Positions 1 to 9,392 of a stretch of DNA of 33,185 nucleotides are shown here, one piece after another. Position numbers and translations under genes: made by a program. The stretch comes from Flavobacteriaceae bacterium (GTDB lineage: Bacteria > Bacteroidota > Bacteroidia > Flavobacteriales > Flavobacteriaceae), in contig PBWA01000044.1 of NCBI GenBank assembly GCA_002728855.1, positions 1-33,185 of the forward strand, in the 5' to 3' direction. How positions within the stretch are numbered: position 1 is the first letter of the stretch; each line of letters opens with the position of its first letter. The notes below the pieces were generated by a model. The model did not search any database. It was not told the DNA's origin and saw nothing but the letters and a program-made list of their open reading frames with translations.

Positions 1-1839
1 ACAATTACTTATAGCTCATCAGATGCAAGTATTGCTAGTGTAGATCCTGTAACAGGAGAGGTGACAATTAATAGTGTGGGTTCTGGCTCTGTTATTTTAA
101 CAGCTCATCTTGCTTCGGATGGAAATTATAATTCAACTACAGTAACAACCACCTTATTAATTGATAAAGCCAATCAGTCAATATTGGTTAGTGATTTACC
201 TGGGATTAAGCCATTAAAAGATTTTTCAGTTATATCATTAAGAGCAAGTTCAACTTCCGGAGCTCCTGTTTATGCTAATATCAGCAATGGATCAGCTGCT
301 AATTTAAGAGAACCAGGGAGTGCTAGGAAAGTATCTGCTTCCGGTTATGAACTTTTTAGTATTAACACTACAGGTCTTGTTACCCTAACCTTTTCAACTT
401 TACTTGCTGATCATCCAAATTACAACCCTGCATCATTAAGCCTCTCGATGGATGTTGTAAAGGTAAATCAAAACATTACAGTTAGCGATCCTGGACCTTT
501 AACTCTTTATTATTCTGAGGGATTAACTTATAGCATTGATGCTTCTTCTGATTCTGGGCTTTCGGTTAACTACCAGTTTATTTCTGGATCTGGTGTTTCA
601 CTCTCTGGTAATACTCTAAGCATTAGTGATATTGGAGAGAAGATTGTTGATGTAGAGCAGCCAGGAAATACGGAGTATAATATGGCTGCTACTCGAAGAG
701 TTATTATAAATGTTCTTCCAGGGATAACTGTTCTATCAAATCTTGATCTACCAGATAAAATTTTTACTGACGACAGTTTTACTTTCCCTCCAGTAACCTC
801 GAACAGACCAGGGGAGATAATCTACACAAGTAGTGATCCATCAGTTGCCCAGGTGATAGGTGGTAAAATAGTCATCAATGGGGTTGGTTCATGCACTATT
901 ACAGCGATACAGGAGTCAACTAGATTATATACACAAGGCTATACAAGCACAGTGTTTTTCGTTGGAGATACCGACAATGATAATGATGGAATAGGGGATA
1001 GTTTTGATAATTGTCCTACTGTAGCAAACCCCGATCAGAGAGATACTGATGGTGACGGTGCGGGTAATCTTTGTGATTTGGATGATGATAATGATGGATG
1101 GACAGATGAGGTGGAGGTAACCTGCGGGACAGATGCTCGAGACCTTGATAGTGTCCCTTTAGACACTGACAAGGATGGAGAAGCTAACTGCATAGATACT
1201 GATGATGATAATGATGGATGGGATGATCAGGTTGAGAAAACTTGTGGCACTGATCCTCTTGATCCAAGTAGTGTCCCTGTAGATACTGATGGAGATAAAA
1301 TAGCAAATTGTATTGATTCAGATGATGATGGAGATGGATGGGCAGATGAAGAAGAAACAAATTGCGGATCAGATCCCTTAGACGCAAGCAGTTATCCTAT
1401 AGATACCGATGGAGATGGAGAGAGTAACTGTTATGATACAGATGATGATGGAGACGGGTGGTCTGATGAAGCAGAGGCAATTTGTAATACAGATCCTTTA
1501 AATGCATTTGATTCTCCTGTTGATCGAGACAACGATGGAGATCCTAGTTGTACAGATCCTGATGATAATCAAATTTTTGTATCGCCACTTTTAACTCCTG
1601 GAGTTGTTGGTCCAGAATCTACATGGAAGATCGTTAATCTTGAGCAGTATCCTACTTCAATTGTCAGAGTTTATAACAGATACGGTCAGATCGTATTTAA
1701 AAAGGTAAATTATCAAAATGATTGGGCTGGTACTTATGACAAAACCGGAGAACTTCTTCCAGCAGGATCATACTATTATGTAGTTGAGGTATTAGAGACA
1801 GGCAAGTTTAAAAAAGGCTGGCTATATCTAACTTATTAA
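1..1839 (+). CDS. Large surface/secreted protein, C-terminal part: Ig-like repeats, TSP3 calcium repeats, T9SS type B sorting domain
   Basis: The frame is open to the left edge, so this is the last 612 residues of a longer protein; the GTG at 61 in the ORF track is not a real start. The N-terminal part contains bacterial Ig-like (Big2-type) segments such as 'ITYSSSDASIASVD' and a second one near residue 280. Residues about 320-520 are aspartate-rich thrombospondin type 3 repeats (DxDxDGxxD), a known calcium-binding fold. The last 85 or so residues (WKIVNLEQYPTSIVRVYNRY ... GSYYYVVEV) match the gliding-motility-associated C-terminal domain that routes proteins through the type IX secretion system as type B cargo; the usual TPNGDG opening is degenerate here. 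It is therefore probably exported and surface-attached. An adhesin or matrix role is plausible but inferred. The stop codon interlocks with that of the convergent M16 peptidase. Confidence 0.85.
   Translation, partial: TITYSSSDASIASVDPVTGEVTINSVGSGSVILTAHLASDGNYNSTTVTTTLLIDKANQSILVSDLPGIKPLKDFSVISLRASSTSGAPVYANISNGSAANLREPGSARKVSASGYELFSINTTGLVTLTFSTLLADHPNYNPASLSLSMDVVKVNQNITVSDPGPLTLYYSEGLTYSIDASSDSGLSVNYQFISGSGVSLSGNTLSISDIGEKIVDVEQPGNTEYNMAATRRVIINVLPGITVLSNLDLPDKIFTDDSFTFPPVTSNRPGEIIYTSSDPSVAQVIGGKIVINGVGSCTITAIQESTRLYTQGYTSTVFFVGDTDNDNDGIGDSFDNCPTVANPDQRDTDGDGAGNLCDLDDDNDGWTDEVEVTCGTDARDLDSVPLDTDKDGEANCIDTDDDNDGWDDQVEKTCGTDPLDPSSVPVDTDGDKIANCIDSDDDGDGWADEEETNCGSDPLDASSYPIDTDGDGESNCYDTDDDGDGWSDEAEAICNTDPLNAFDSPVDRDNDGDPSCTDPDDNQIFVSPLLTPGVVGPESTWKIVNLEQYPTSIVRVYNRYGQIVFKKVNYQNDWAGTYDKTGELLPAGSYYYVVEVLETGKFKKGWLYLTY
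1042..1560 (+). repeat. 120-bp tandem repeats encoding 40-residue calcium-binding units
   Basis: Cysteine codons open successive units at 1123, 1243, 1363 and 1483, exactly 120 bp apart. Each unit follows the plan CGTDPLD..S.P.DTDGD...NC.D.DDDGDGW.DE. A shorter leading unit begins at 1042. The DNA is repetitive as well as the protein (gatgatgatggagatggatg-type stretches), which points to fairly recent duplication. The paired Cys and the aspartate ladders are typical of TSP3-like stalks. Confidence 0.85.
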
Positions 1840-4712
1840 TTAACAAAAAGGTCGGATTCTTTTACCGTAATTATTTCTCCATATCTTTTTAGTTCATCTA
1901 AATTAAATCTTGACACATCACCAACAATAGTTATAATCATAGGTTTATTTTGTATTTCAGCTTTATAAAAATCAACAATTGATTTGAAAGAGAGGTTATT
2001 GTATTGCTCTAATAAAAGCTTATTGGGATCATCATCAAAACCCTGTCTTTTCCAGCTTTCAATCCTTTCGATTAAATTTCTAAAACTTGGCCTTGAAGTT
2101 TTAGAACTTTCAATTAAAGAAGACTTTATCATTTCCAATCGTTCTGGTTTTTCAGGCATGTTTAAAATTAGATCATTCATGACCCTAACAGATTCAATTG
2201 TTTTATCAGCTTGGCAACCCACATAACCAATGAAAGAATTATTCTTTCCTTCCATAGGAGCTAAATTGTATTGAGCGAATGTAGAATATGCTAATGATCT
2301 AAACTCTCTTATTTCTTGAAAAACGATACTTGACATATCATCTCCAAAATATGAATTAAATGCATTTGAAAAATGAGCTTTTGAATTAGATCTTTTACCC
2401 CCTTCAATATTGAAAACAATATGACTTTGAATACTTTTCTTGTTGTTTAAAATGTATATTTTATTTCGTGTTGGCTTTTGTCTATCAAAGACGACAAAGG
2501 GTTCCCTTGGCATGAGTTCTTTCTCTGTATTTAAATATTTGTCACAAAGTAATTTTAATTGGCTCAACTCTGTGTTTCCAACAAAATGAATTGTTTTTTC
2601 ATAATTTAGAATAGTCTTATAAGCACTTTCTAATCTTACTGCTTTAAGTTTTTTGATCTCTTTTTTTGTTAACTCCCTTAGTCTTGGGGCTTTATCTCCT
2701 AAGAGGGCATATTCATTGAGTGTTTGGGCTAAAAATATAGGTTGTTCTAGATTTAACTTTCTTTGAGTTTTAAATTCTTCAACTGCTTGAGATACTTTTT
2801 TCTCATCAAAGACAAGATTATTTATTAATTCTTCAGTGAGGACAAGAATTTTTTCAAGGTTTGATTCAATTCCTGAAACAATTAAAGACACATTATTTTC
2901 TGTGGCGTTAAAATAATAAGTAGATCCAAGTTGATGAAATGCTTCTTTAAGCTCAGCAACAGAGTACCTATCTGTCCCTAAAAGACTTAAATAATTGCCT
3001 AAAAATCTGATTTCAGGAATTTTATAAAGTCCGACACCAAATTTTATTTTTAGATCAAAAACATTATTGAATGGATTTTTAGTTTTTATAATTGAAATAT
3101 TATCTCCTAGATTAGCTTCCTGAGTATCAGTATTATAGTTTACGTATTTTGCCTGGTATTGAAAAGGCTTAATTTCTAAAAGTTTTTTGCTATAATTTGA
3201 ACTTGCATTAGTATTAGACATTTGAGGTTGATATCCTGGTTTATCTAACTTTTCTTTTTTTGGAGATCCCATTCTAGAATAAAAGCACAGATAATTATCT
3301 CCGAAATATTTTTTAGCAACTTGAACAATGGCATCCTTATCTATATTTTCGATGGCCTGATAATTTTCGTAATACTCTGTCCACTTTTTTTCTTGCATAA
3401 AGGCTTCTACCATTTCAAGGGCTCTACTTTCATTACTTTCCCATTTGTATGATATCTCTTTTATTTTATTAATTTTCAGGGCTTCAACGTATTGATCAGA
3501 AAACTCTCCTTTTTTTAGTTTTTCAATCTGTTCTATGATTATATTTTCAGCAGCATCTAGTTTTTGGCCTATAAGTTTAGGAATAAAATATACAGCCGTA
3601 GCTCCGTAATCAATGTTGCCAATTTCAAATAACCCAGCTTCCATTAATTTACCTTCGTCTCTAAGTTTATTTAAATATCCGGTTTCTTCGAGGTTATAAA
3701 GAGTCTTTAAAGCCATTTCAAAAATTAAATTGTCTTTATCTCCTTGTTTAGGAGACCGAAAAACAATTGCCCCAAGTTTAATGGGGGTTAATTTTTTTTC
3801 AACTAATTCTCTCCTATTAAATGGTTCTTCTAAATATTCAGGGAATTCAGGAATCTTACCTGATCTTAATTTTCCAAAGGTTTGTTCAATTAGCGGGATA
3901 ATTTTTTCAGAATTAAAATCACCAGAGAGAGATAGGACCATATTATTTGCCACATAATAAGTATTAAAAAAATCATACATTTTTTGTAATGAGGGATTTT
4001 TTAAATGCTCAACTTTTCCAAGAACAGTTTGTTGACCATAGGGATGTTTTTTGTAAACATGTTTAGCAACTTCTTCAAAAACATTTTCAAAGGGGTCATC
4101 CATTGATATATTCTTTTCCTCATAAACTGTTTCAAGCTCAGATTGGAATAACCTGAACACCGGATTTTGGAAACGATGACTATAGATTTCCAGCCATCTA
4201 TTAATTTGATTAGGAGGAAAGCTGTTGTAATATGCTGTATAATCCTCATTTGTAAATGCATTAACATCAAGTCCTCCCATTTGCTTGAGGAGTTTGTCAA
4301 GCTCATTAGGAATAGCATATTGTGAGGCTTTGATAGAAATTCTATTGATTTCTTTTTGGATTGAAGAACGCTTTTCCTGCAAATTAGTTTTAGATAAATT
4401 TTCATAAAGTTTGCTAATGCTGTCAAGATAAACTTTTTCATTTTCGTAATCGGTAGTTCCTAATTCTTGCGTTCCTTTAAACAGAACATGTTCTAGATAG
4501 TGAGCAATACCAGTTGCATCTTTTGGATCGTTTTTACCCCCAGCTTTAACTCCAACAACACCATATATATTTGAGCTTTCACGATTTTCACTAAGCATCA
4601 CCGTTAATCCATTTTCTAAAACATATTCTTTAACTTCAATTGATTGATTTGCTTTTTGACTAAAAACAAGACTTGAAAAAATCAGCAATAAAAATAATAA
4701 TGCTCTACTCAT
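1836..4712 (-). CDS. Secreted M16 family zinc metallopeptidase (insulinase/pitrilysin-like), two-domain
   Basis: This 958-residue protein starts with a signal peptide (about residues 1-18, LLFLLLIFSSLVFSQ) and so acts in the periplasm or at the outer membrane. The inverted zinc motif HxxEH is present as HYLEH at residues 71-75, and the downstream acidic ligand region SELETVYEEKN lies near 191-201. Spacing between them is longer than in insulysin because of a charged helical insert around 95-140. The C-terminal half, about 540-950, resembles the second, non-catalytic M16 domain; family members use both halves to enclose peptide substrates. It is divergent from the exchanger gene and ends in a 4-bp overlap with the upstream-convergent surface protein. 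The substrate is unknown. No TAnnTTTG promoter was found in the 86-bp upstream gap. Confidence 0.9.
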   Translation of the reverse strand: MSRALLFLLLIFSSLVFSQKANQSIEVKEYVLENGLTVMLSENRESSNIYGVVGVKAGGKNDPKDATGIAHYLEHVLFKGTQELGTTDYENEKVYLDSISKLYENLSKTNLQEKRSSIQKEINRISIKASQYAIPNELDKLLKQMGGLDVNAFTNEDYTAYYNSFPPNQINRWLEIYSHRFQNPVFRLFQSELETVYEEKNISMDDPFENVFEEVAKHVYKKHPYGQQTVLGKVEHLKNPSLQKMYDFFNTYYVANNMVLSLSGDFNSEKIIPLIEQTFGKLRSGKIPEFPEYLEEPFNRRELVEKKLTPIKLGAIVFRSPKQGDKDNLIFEMALKTLYNLEETGYLNKLRDEGKLMEAGLFEIGNIDYGATAVYFIPKLIGQKLDAAENIIIEQIEKLKKGEFSDQYVEALKINKIKEISYKWESNESRALEMVEAFMQEKKWTEYYENYQAIENIDKDAIVQVAKKYFGDNYLCFYSRMGSPKKEKLDKPGYQPQMSNTNASSNYSKKLLEIKPFQYQAKYVNYNTDTQEANLGDNISIIKTKNPFNNVFDLKIKFGVGLYKIPEIRFLGNYLSLLGTDRYSVAELKEAFHQLGSTYYFNATENNVSLIVSGIESNLEKILVLTEELINNLVFDEKKVSQAVEEFKTQRKLNLEQPIFLAQTLNEYALLGDKAPRLRELTKKEIKKLKAVRLESAYKTILNYEKTIHFVGNTELSQLKLLCDKYLNTEKELMPREPFVVFDRQKPTRNKIYILNNKKSIQSHIVFNIEGGKRSNSKAHFSNAFNSYFGDDMSSIVFQEIREFRSLAYSTFAQYNLAPMEGKNNSFIGYVGCQADKTIESVRVMNDLILNMPEKPERLEMIKSSLIESSKTSRPSFRNLIERIESWKRQGFDDDPNKLLLEQYNNLSFKSIVDFYKAEIQNKPMIITIVGDVSRFNLDELKRYGEIITVKESDLFVN

Positions 4713-4798
4713 AATAATTTTTTTTATAATATAGAAAGAAACCCGAATTTAGCAGGTTTTTTTTTAATACTATGGCGTATATTTAGAAAATTTTATTT

Positions 4799-5731
4799 AT
4801 GGCCATATTAGCAGTATTTGCTGGTCTAGTTATTTTAGTTAAGGGTGGCGATTGGTTACTTCAATCAGCTGTTTCATTGTCATTGAAACTTCAAATACCA
4901 AAAATGGTTATTGGAATGACAGTTGTTTCTTTTGCTACTTCTATGCCTGAATTAATTGTAAGCGTAAATTCAGCTCTTAGTGGACATTCAGATCTTGCTT
5001 TTGGAAATGTTTTAGGATCCAATATTGCCAATATTGCATTTGTTTTGGCTGTAGTAATAATCATTGCCCCTATAAATGTTTCAAAGAGTTTTTACAAAAC
5101 GGATTTTCCAATGATGATTTTTGCAACTGCATTATTTTATTTTTTTGTAGCATTTGATTCAAAATTAGAAGTTTATGAAGGAACAATTCTTTTCTCTGTT
5201 TTAATATTATTTCTCTTTTTTCTAATTAGAATTAGAAAAAAAGAAGAAGCTGAAGATGAAATTGAAGAAGATAATGTTTCTTCTTTAAAGAGTTTTTACT
5301 ATTTATTGATAGGCGGATTTGGATTATGGTTAGGATCAGAAACTCTTGTAAAGGGAGCTGTTGCTCTCGCTTATGATTTTGGTGTTAGTGAGAGAATTAT
5401 AAGCATTTCAATTATCTCTGTTGGAACAAGCATACCTGAATTATCAGCTTCAATAGTTGGAATAATTAGAAAGCAAAAAGCTATTTCCCTGGGTAACCTA
5501 ATAGGATCTAATATTTTTAATATTCTTGCAGTTATGGGGATTACATCAATGATAACTCCTATAATTATTAAAGATCAAGGTTTATTAGAAAATGATATTT
5601 GGTGGATGATTGGAATTTCTGCAATAGTACTTCCTCTTGTTTTCTTTCCAAGAGGGAATCGTCTTGGTTGGATTGATGGAATTATTTTGCTAACGCTATA
5701 TCTAATTTTTATAATCCCTTTAATTCTATAA
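4799..5731 (+). CDS. Calcium/sodium antiporter of the CaCA superfamily (YrbG-like)
   Basis: This 310-residue integral membrane protein has the two inverted alpha-repeats that define Na+/Ca2+ exchangers. Repeat one has ATSMPE at about residues 46-51 and GSNIANI at 73-79; repeat two has GTSIPE at 209-214 and GSNIFNI at 236-242. The acidic residues in these motifs line the ion site in the family. About ten hydrophobic segments are visible, and an acidic loop (EEAEDEIEED, about 149-158) separates the halves, which may act as a cytosolic regulatory loop (inference). Length is normal for the bacterial YrbG/CaxA type. An earlier ATG at 4772 runs straight into a stop, so 4799 is the start. It is transcribed alone and ends at a strong hairpin shared with glnA. 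Confidence 0.92.
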   Translation: MAILAVFAGLVILVKGGDWLLQSAVSLSLKLQIPKMVIGMTVVSFATSMPELIVSVNSALSGHSDLAFGNVLGSNIANIAFVLAVVIIIAPINVSKSFYKTDFPMMIFATALFYFFVAFDSKLEVYEGTILFSVLILFLFFLIRIRKKEEAEDEIEEDNVSSLKSFYYLLIGGFGLWLGSETLVKGAVALAYDFGVSERIISISIISVGTSIPELSASIVGIIRKQKAISLGNLIGSNIFNILAVMGITSMITPIIIKDQGLLENDIWWMIGISAIVLPLVFFPRGNRLGWIDGIILLTLYLIFIIPLIL

Positions 5732-5760
5732 AAAACCCACTTCTAAAAAGTGGGCTTTTA
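5731..5760. terminator. Bidirectional intrinsic terminator between exchanger and glnA
   Basis: Perfect stem CCCACTT / AAGTGGG (5736-5742 and 5748-5754) around a 5-nt loop, with an A-run on the left and a T-rich run on the right. It lies between two convergent genes, so it can end transcription from both sides. Confidence 0.85.
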
Positions 5761-5790
5761 CTTAATCTTAACTATAAAAAGATTTGACTA

Positions 5791-6798
5791 TTAAACCTTA
5801 ACTGACTTAACTGTTTTAATTATTCTACCTGCAATTTTATATGGATCACCATTTGATGCAGGGCGTCTATCCTCAAGCCAACCTTTCCATCCATTTTCAA
5901 CTGTCATTATAGGAATTCTTATAGAAGCTCCTCTATCAGAAACCCCATAGCTGAACTCAGTGATTGATTGAGTTTCATGATCACCGGTTAATCTTTGATC
6001 ATTATATGCCCCATAGACTGCAATATGTTCATTAACTACAGGCTCAAAAGCTTCACATATTTTATTGTAAACCTTTTCAGATCCACATGTTCTTAATGTA
6101 GTGTTAGAAAAATTAGCATGCATTCCAGAACCATTCCAATCTGTTGGACCTAATGGCTTTGGATGGTACTCAATAGCTAAACCGTATTGTTCAGCAGTTC
6201 GCTCGAGTAAGTATCTAGCTACCCACATTTCATCACCAGCTTGTTTTGCACCTTTAGCGAAAGTTTGAAACTCCCATTGCCCAGCAGCAACTTCAGCGTT
6301 TGTTCCTTCAACATTAATTCCTGCCTCAAGACAAATGTCAAGATGCTCATCCATGATTTCCCTACCAAACGTATTTTTACCCCCAACTGAACAATAGAAT
6401 TGACCTTGGGGAGTTTGATCTTTTGGGAAACCAAGAGGCAAATTAGTTTCGGGATCCCAAATAAAATATTCTTGTTCAAATCCAAACCAAAAATCATTGT
6501 CGTCGTCGTCAATAGTTGCTCTTCCGTTAGATATATGAGGAGATCCATCAGCGTTTAGAACCTCAGTCATTACTAAAAATGCATCTTTTCTGACTGGATC
6601 AGGGAAAATAGCAACAGGTTTTAAAAGGCAATCTGACGAACCACCCTCAGCCTGAAGAGTAGAGCTTCCATCAAATGACCACATAGGACAATCTTTGAGT
6701 TTACCACCAAAGTTGCTAACGATTTTAGTTTTACTTCTTAAATTGGCTGTAGGAACATATCCGTCGAGCCAGATGTATTCTAATTTAGATTTACTCAT
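5791..6798 (-). CDS. glnA: Glutamine synthetase, eukaryote-like GSII class
   Basis: It joins ammonium to glutamate using ATP in the cytoplasm. At 335 residues it is much shorter than GSI (about 470) or GSIII (about 700) and fits GSII. The GSII signatures appear in order: WSFDGSS near 40-46, FGFEQEY at 105-111, EGTNAEVAAGQWEF at about 164-177, WNGSGMHANF at 221-230, RLTGDHET near 269-276 and DRRPASNGDPY near the C-terminus. The Glu and Arg residues in these segments are metal and substrate ligands in known GSII structures. It stands alone on the minus strand. The 294-bp upstream gap to purM is very AT-rich, with the palindrome TTTATTAATAAA and repeated CATTAG, but I found no TAnnTTTG or sigma-54 -24/-12 element for glnA. 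Functionally it pairs with amt and glnB further along. Confidence 0.96.
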   Translation of the reverse strand: MSKSKLEYIWLDGYVPTANLRSKTKIVSNFGGKLKDCPMWSFDGSSTLQAEGGSSDCLLKPVAIFPDPVRKDAFLVMTEVLNADGSPHISNGRATIDDDDNDFWFGFEQEYFIWDPETNLPLGFPKDQTPQGQFYCSVGGKNTFGREIMDEHLDICLEAGINVEGTNAEVAAGQWEFQTFAKGAKQAGDEMWVARYLLERTAEQYGLAIEYHPKPLGPTDWNGSGMHANFSNTTLRTCGSEKVYNKICEAFEPVVNEHIAVYGAYNDQRLTGDHETQSITEFSYGVSDRGASIRIPIMTVENGWKGWLEDRRPASNGDPYKIAGRIIKTVKSVKV

Positions 6799-7068
6799 GT
6801 GATTAAATTTTTAAGATTTATAATTAAGACACCTAAAATTAAGAATACTAATTAATTTCCTACTTTAATTTTAAAAGGGTTTTCAATTTTTATTAATACA
6901 GTATTTTTTTTCACTTTAATTTATTTAATTGATAAAAATAAGGGGTCAAAAATCATAAATTTTCATTAGTCTATTTATTAATAAATCATTAGAATTATAT
7001 TTATTCAAATATCTCGTAGTTTTTTAAAAAATACAATAGGATTTACAAGATTAGATCATTAGATATAT

Positions 7069-7076
7069 TACTTTTG
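7069..7076 (+). promoter_or_regulatory. Candidate -7 element (TACTTTTG) for purM
   Basis: It matches the Bacteroidota TAnnTTTG consensus and ends 17 bp before the purM ATG, giving a leader of roughly 10 nt. No clear TTG/TTTG -33 partner is visible at the expected distance. Confidence 0.55.
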
Positions 7077-7092
7077 TAATGATAGTTTTTTT

Positions 7093-8262
7093 ATGGAGAG
7101 CAATCGTTATCAAAAAAGAGGCGTTTCTTCGAAAAAAGAAGATGTTCACGATGCAATTAAAAATATAGACAAAGGGATTTTTCCAAAGTCCTTTTGTAAA
7201 ATTATCCCTGATTATGTTACTAAAAGTCAAGACCATGTTGTTGTTATGCATGCTGATGGAGCAGGAACTAAATCTTCTCTTGCATATGTTTATTGGAAGG
7301 AAACCGGCGATAATTCTGTCTGGAAAGGTGTTGTACAAGACTCAATAGTCATGAATATTGATGATCTATTATGCGTTGGTGTAACCAGTGATATTATGCT
7401 TTCATCAATTATTGGTAGAAATAAAAATAAAATTCCTGCGGAAGTTATTTCATCAATAATAAATGGGACGCAGGAAATTATTGATGAACTTGATCCTTTA
7501 GGTATAAAGATTTATAATACTGGAGGAGAAACCGCAGACGTAGGTGATCTTGTAAACACAGTGATTATAGACTCATGTGTTTTTTCAAGAATTCTCAAAG
7601 CTGATGTTATTGATAATGCAAATATTAAAAATGGGGATCTAATTGTAGGACTTGCATCTTTTGGACAGGCGACATATGAAAAAGAGTATAATTCTGGAAT
7701 AGGAAGTAATGGTTTGACTTCTGCAAGACATGATGTTTTTAGCAAATACCTTATGGAAAAATATCCAGAGAGTTTTGACTCAAGTATTCCCTCGGAGTTA
7801 GTTTACTCTGGGTCAAAAACTTTGATTGATTACATTGATTCATCACCTATAAATATTGGTAAAATGATCCTTTCTCCAACAAGAACTTATGCTCCTGTCA
7901 TCAAGGAAATTTTTAATCAAGTCAACAGGATTGATATTCATGGTATGGTTCATTGTAGTGGAGGAGGCCAAACTAAGGCTCTGAATTTTGTTGAAAAGCT
8001 TCATATTATAAAGGATAATTTATTTAAAGTCCCGCCAATTTTTGACTTAATTCAAAAAGAATCAGGAACTTCTCCTAAGGAGATGTATCAAGTTTTTAAT
8101 ATGGGACATAGAATGGAATTATATGTAAATCCTAATATAGCAGAGAAGATTATTGAAATCTCAAAATCATTTGAGATTGAAGCGAAAGTAATAGGAAGAG
8201 TTGAGGCTTGTAAAACAAGAAAATTATCAATTTATTCTGACTTGGGAAGCTTTGAATATTAA
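7093..8262 (+). CDS. purM: Phosphoribosylformylglycinamidine cyclo-ligase (AIR synthetase)
   Basis: PurM closes the imidazole ring to make 5-aminoimidazole ribotide, step five of purine synthesis. The 389-residue sequence has the Bacteroidota-type N-terminus (NRYQKRGVSSKKEDVHDAIKNIDK), the glycine/acidic ATP-binding segment MHADGAGTKSSLAY near 53-66, and YNTGGETADVGDLV near 145-158, which is strongly conserved in this subfamily. This group is longer and quite diverged from the roughly 345-residue E. coli enzyme, but the family assignment is firm. It begins a plus-strand cluster with prfA (53 bp gap) and pyrF. Leader is short and there is no Shine-Dalgarno sequence. Confidence 0.93.
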   Translation: MESNRYQKRGVSSKKEDVHDAIKNIDKGIFPKSFCKIIPDYVTKSQDHVVVMHADGAGTKSSLAYVYWKETGDNSVWKGVVQDSIVMNIDDLLCVGVTSDIMLSSIIGRNKNKIPAEVISSIINGTQEIIDELDPLGIKIYNTGGETADVGDLVNTVIIDSCVFSRILKADVIDNANIKNGDLIVGLASFGQATYEKEYNSGIGSNGLTSARHDVFSKYLMEKYPESFDSSIPSELVYSGSKTLIDYIDSSPINIGKMILSPTRTYAPVIKEIFNQVNRIDIHGMVHCSGGGQTKALNFVEKLHIIKDNLFKVPPIFDLIQKESGTSPKEMYQVFNMGHRMELYVNPNIAEKIIEISKSFEIEAKVIGRVEACKTRKLSIYSDLGSFEY

Positions 8263-8290
8263 GTATAATATATTCAACAACTTAAAGTTA

Positions 8291-8298
8291 TATTTTTG
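8291..8298 (+). promoter_or_regulatory. Candidate -7 element (TATTTTTG) for prfA-pyrF
   Basis: It matches TAnnTTTG in the purM-prfA gap and ends 18 bp before the prfA ATG. The surrounding bases (TTTTGTAAT) are the same as at the purM promoter. It suggests prfA-pyrF has its own start as well as possible read-through from purM. Confidence 0.5.
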
Positions 8299-8315
8299 TA
8301 ATATTCAAAGTTAAA

Positions 8316-9392
8316 ATGGAAGAAAAGTTCAAACAAATAAGACATCGGTTTAAAGAAATTTCTGATTTGATGATCAAACCAGATATTATTTCTGATCAAA
8401 AAAAATATATTGACCTCAATAAGGAGTATAAAGAACTTTCAAGAAAAATAGAAAAGTTTGATCAGTTTGATCTTTTAAATATGAATATAAAAGAGGCAGA
8501 GGATTTGATCAAGCACGAGGAAGATAAAGAGATGTTAGAAATGGCAAGAATTCAACTAGATGAATCAAAAACTAAACTTGATTCTCTAGAACAAGAAATT
8601 AAATTTTTATTAATTCCAAAAGATCCAGAAGATTCTAAAAATGTAGTCATTGAAATTAGAGCTGGTACAGGGGGAGATGAGGCTAGTATTTTTGCTGGAG
8701 ATCTTTATAGAATGTATACAAAGTTTTGTCAAGACCTTGGATGGGAGGTCAGTTTAGTTGATTTTAATGAGGGAACTGCGGGTGGATTCAAAGAAATAAT
8801 TTTTGAGGTTTTAGGTGAAGACGTATATAGTGTACTCAAGTATGAGTCTGGAGTTCATCGAGTTCAAAGAGTTCCTCAAACTGAAACTCAGGGAAGAGTT
8901 CATACCTCTGCCGCAACTGTAATGGTCCTTCCTGATGCTGAGGAGTTTGATATTAAAATTGACATGAATGATGTAAGAGTTGATTTTTATTGCTCTTCTG
9001 GGCCTGGTGGGCAATCAGTTAACACTACCTATTCTGCAGTTAGACTTACTCACGAACCCACCGGAATAGTAGCTCAGTGTCAGGATCAAAAATCACAACA
9101 TAAAAATAAAGAGAAAGCATTAAAAGTTCTTCGGTCTCGTCTTTACGAATTAGAATTAAACAAAAAGTTGGAGTCAGATGCTGAAAAGAGAAATTCACTT
9201 GTTTCCTCAGGAGATAGATCTGCCAAAATAAGAACATATAATTATCCTCAAGGAAGAGTAACTGATCATCGAATTGGCCTAACGTTGTATGATTTGCAAA
9301 GCATAATAAATGGCGATATAAAGCAATTAATTGATGAGCTTAAACTTTATCAGAATAACCAAATTTTAAAAGAATCAGGAGAAATATCATGA
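8316..9392 (+). CDS. prfA: Peptide chain release factor 1
   Basis: RF1 recognises UAA/UAG in the ribosomal A site and triggers peptide release. The 358-residue length is standard. An N-terminal coiled-coil domain spans about 1-100. The stop-codon recognition tripeptide region reads VPQTET at about 186-191, so the PxT motif typical of RF1 (not the SPF of RF2) is present with Gln in the middle. The catalytic loop GPGGQSVNT lies at about 229-237, with GGQ at 231-233. RIGLTLYDL near the C-terminus is also characteristic. The last codons overlap the start of pyrF in an ATGA arrangement, implying translational coupling. Confidence 0.97.
   Translation: MEEKFKQIRHRFKEISDLMIKPDIISDQKKYIDLNKEYKELSRKIEKFDQFDLLNMNIKEAEDLIKHEEDKEMLEMARIQLDESKTKLDSLEQEIKFLLIPKDPEDSKNVVIEIRAGTGGDEASIFAGDLYRMYTKFCQDLGWEVSLVDFNEGTAGGFKEIIFEVLGEDVYSVLKYESGVHRVQRVPQTETQGRVHTSAATVMVLPDAEEFDIKIDMNDVRVDFYCSSGPGGQSVNTTYSAVRLTHEPTGIVAQCQDQKSQHKNKEKALKVLRSRLYELELNKKLESDAEKRNSLVSSGDRSAKIRTYNYPQGRVTDHRIGLTLYDLQSIINGDIKQLIDELKLYQNNQILKESGEIS

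Noticed and set aside
4001-4441. 146-residue minus-strand ORF in the ORF track
   Set aside because: It is an alternate frame inside the M16 peptidase, which has clear motifs on the same strand in the other frame.
4739-4765. Hairpin AAACC/GGTTT followed by a T-run before the exchanger gene
   Set aside because: The stem is only 5 bp, and the T-run is on the plus strand where no gene lies upstream to be terminated.
6799-7092. RNA gene or riboswitch in the glnA-purM gap
   Set aside because: Only short AT-rich palindromes and CATTAG repeats are visible; no cloverleaf, GC-rich stem or recognised RNA motif.
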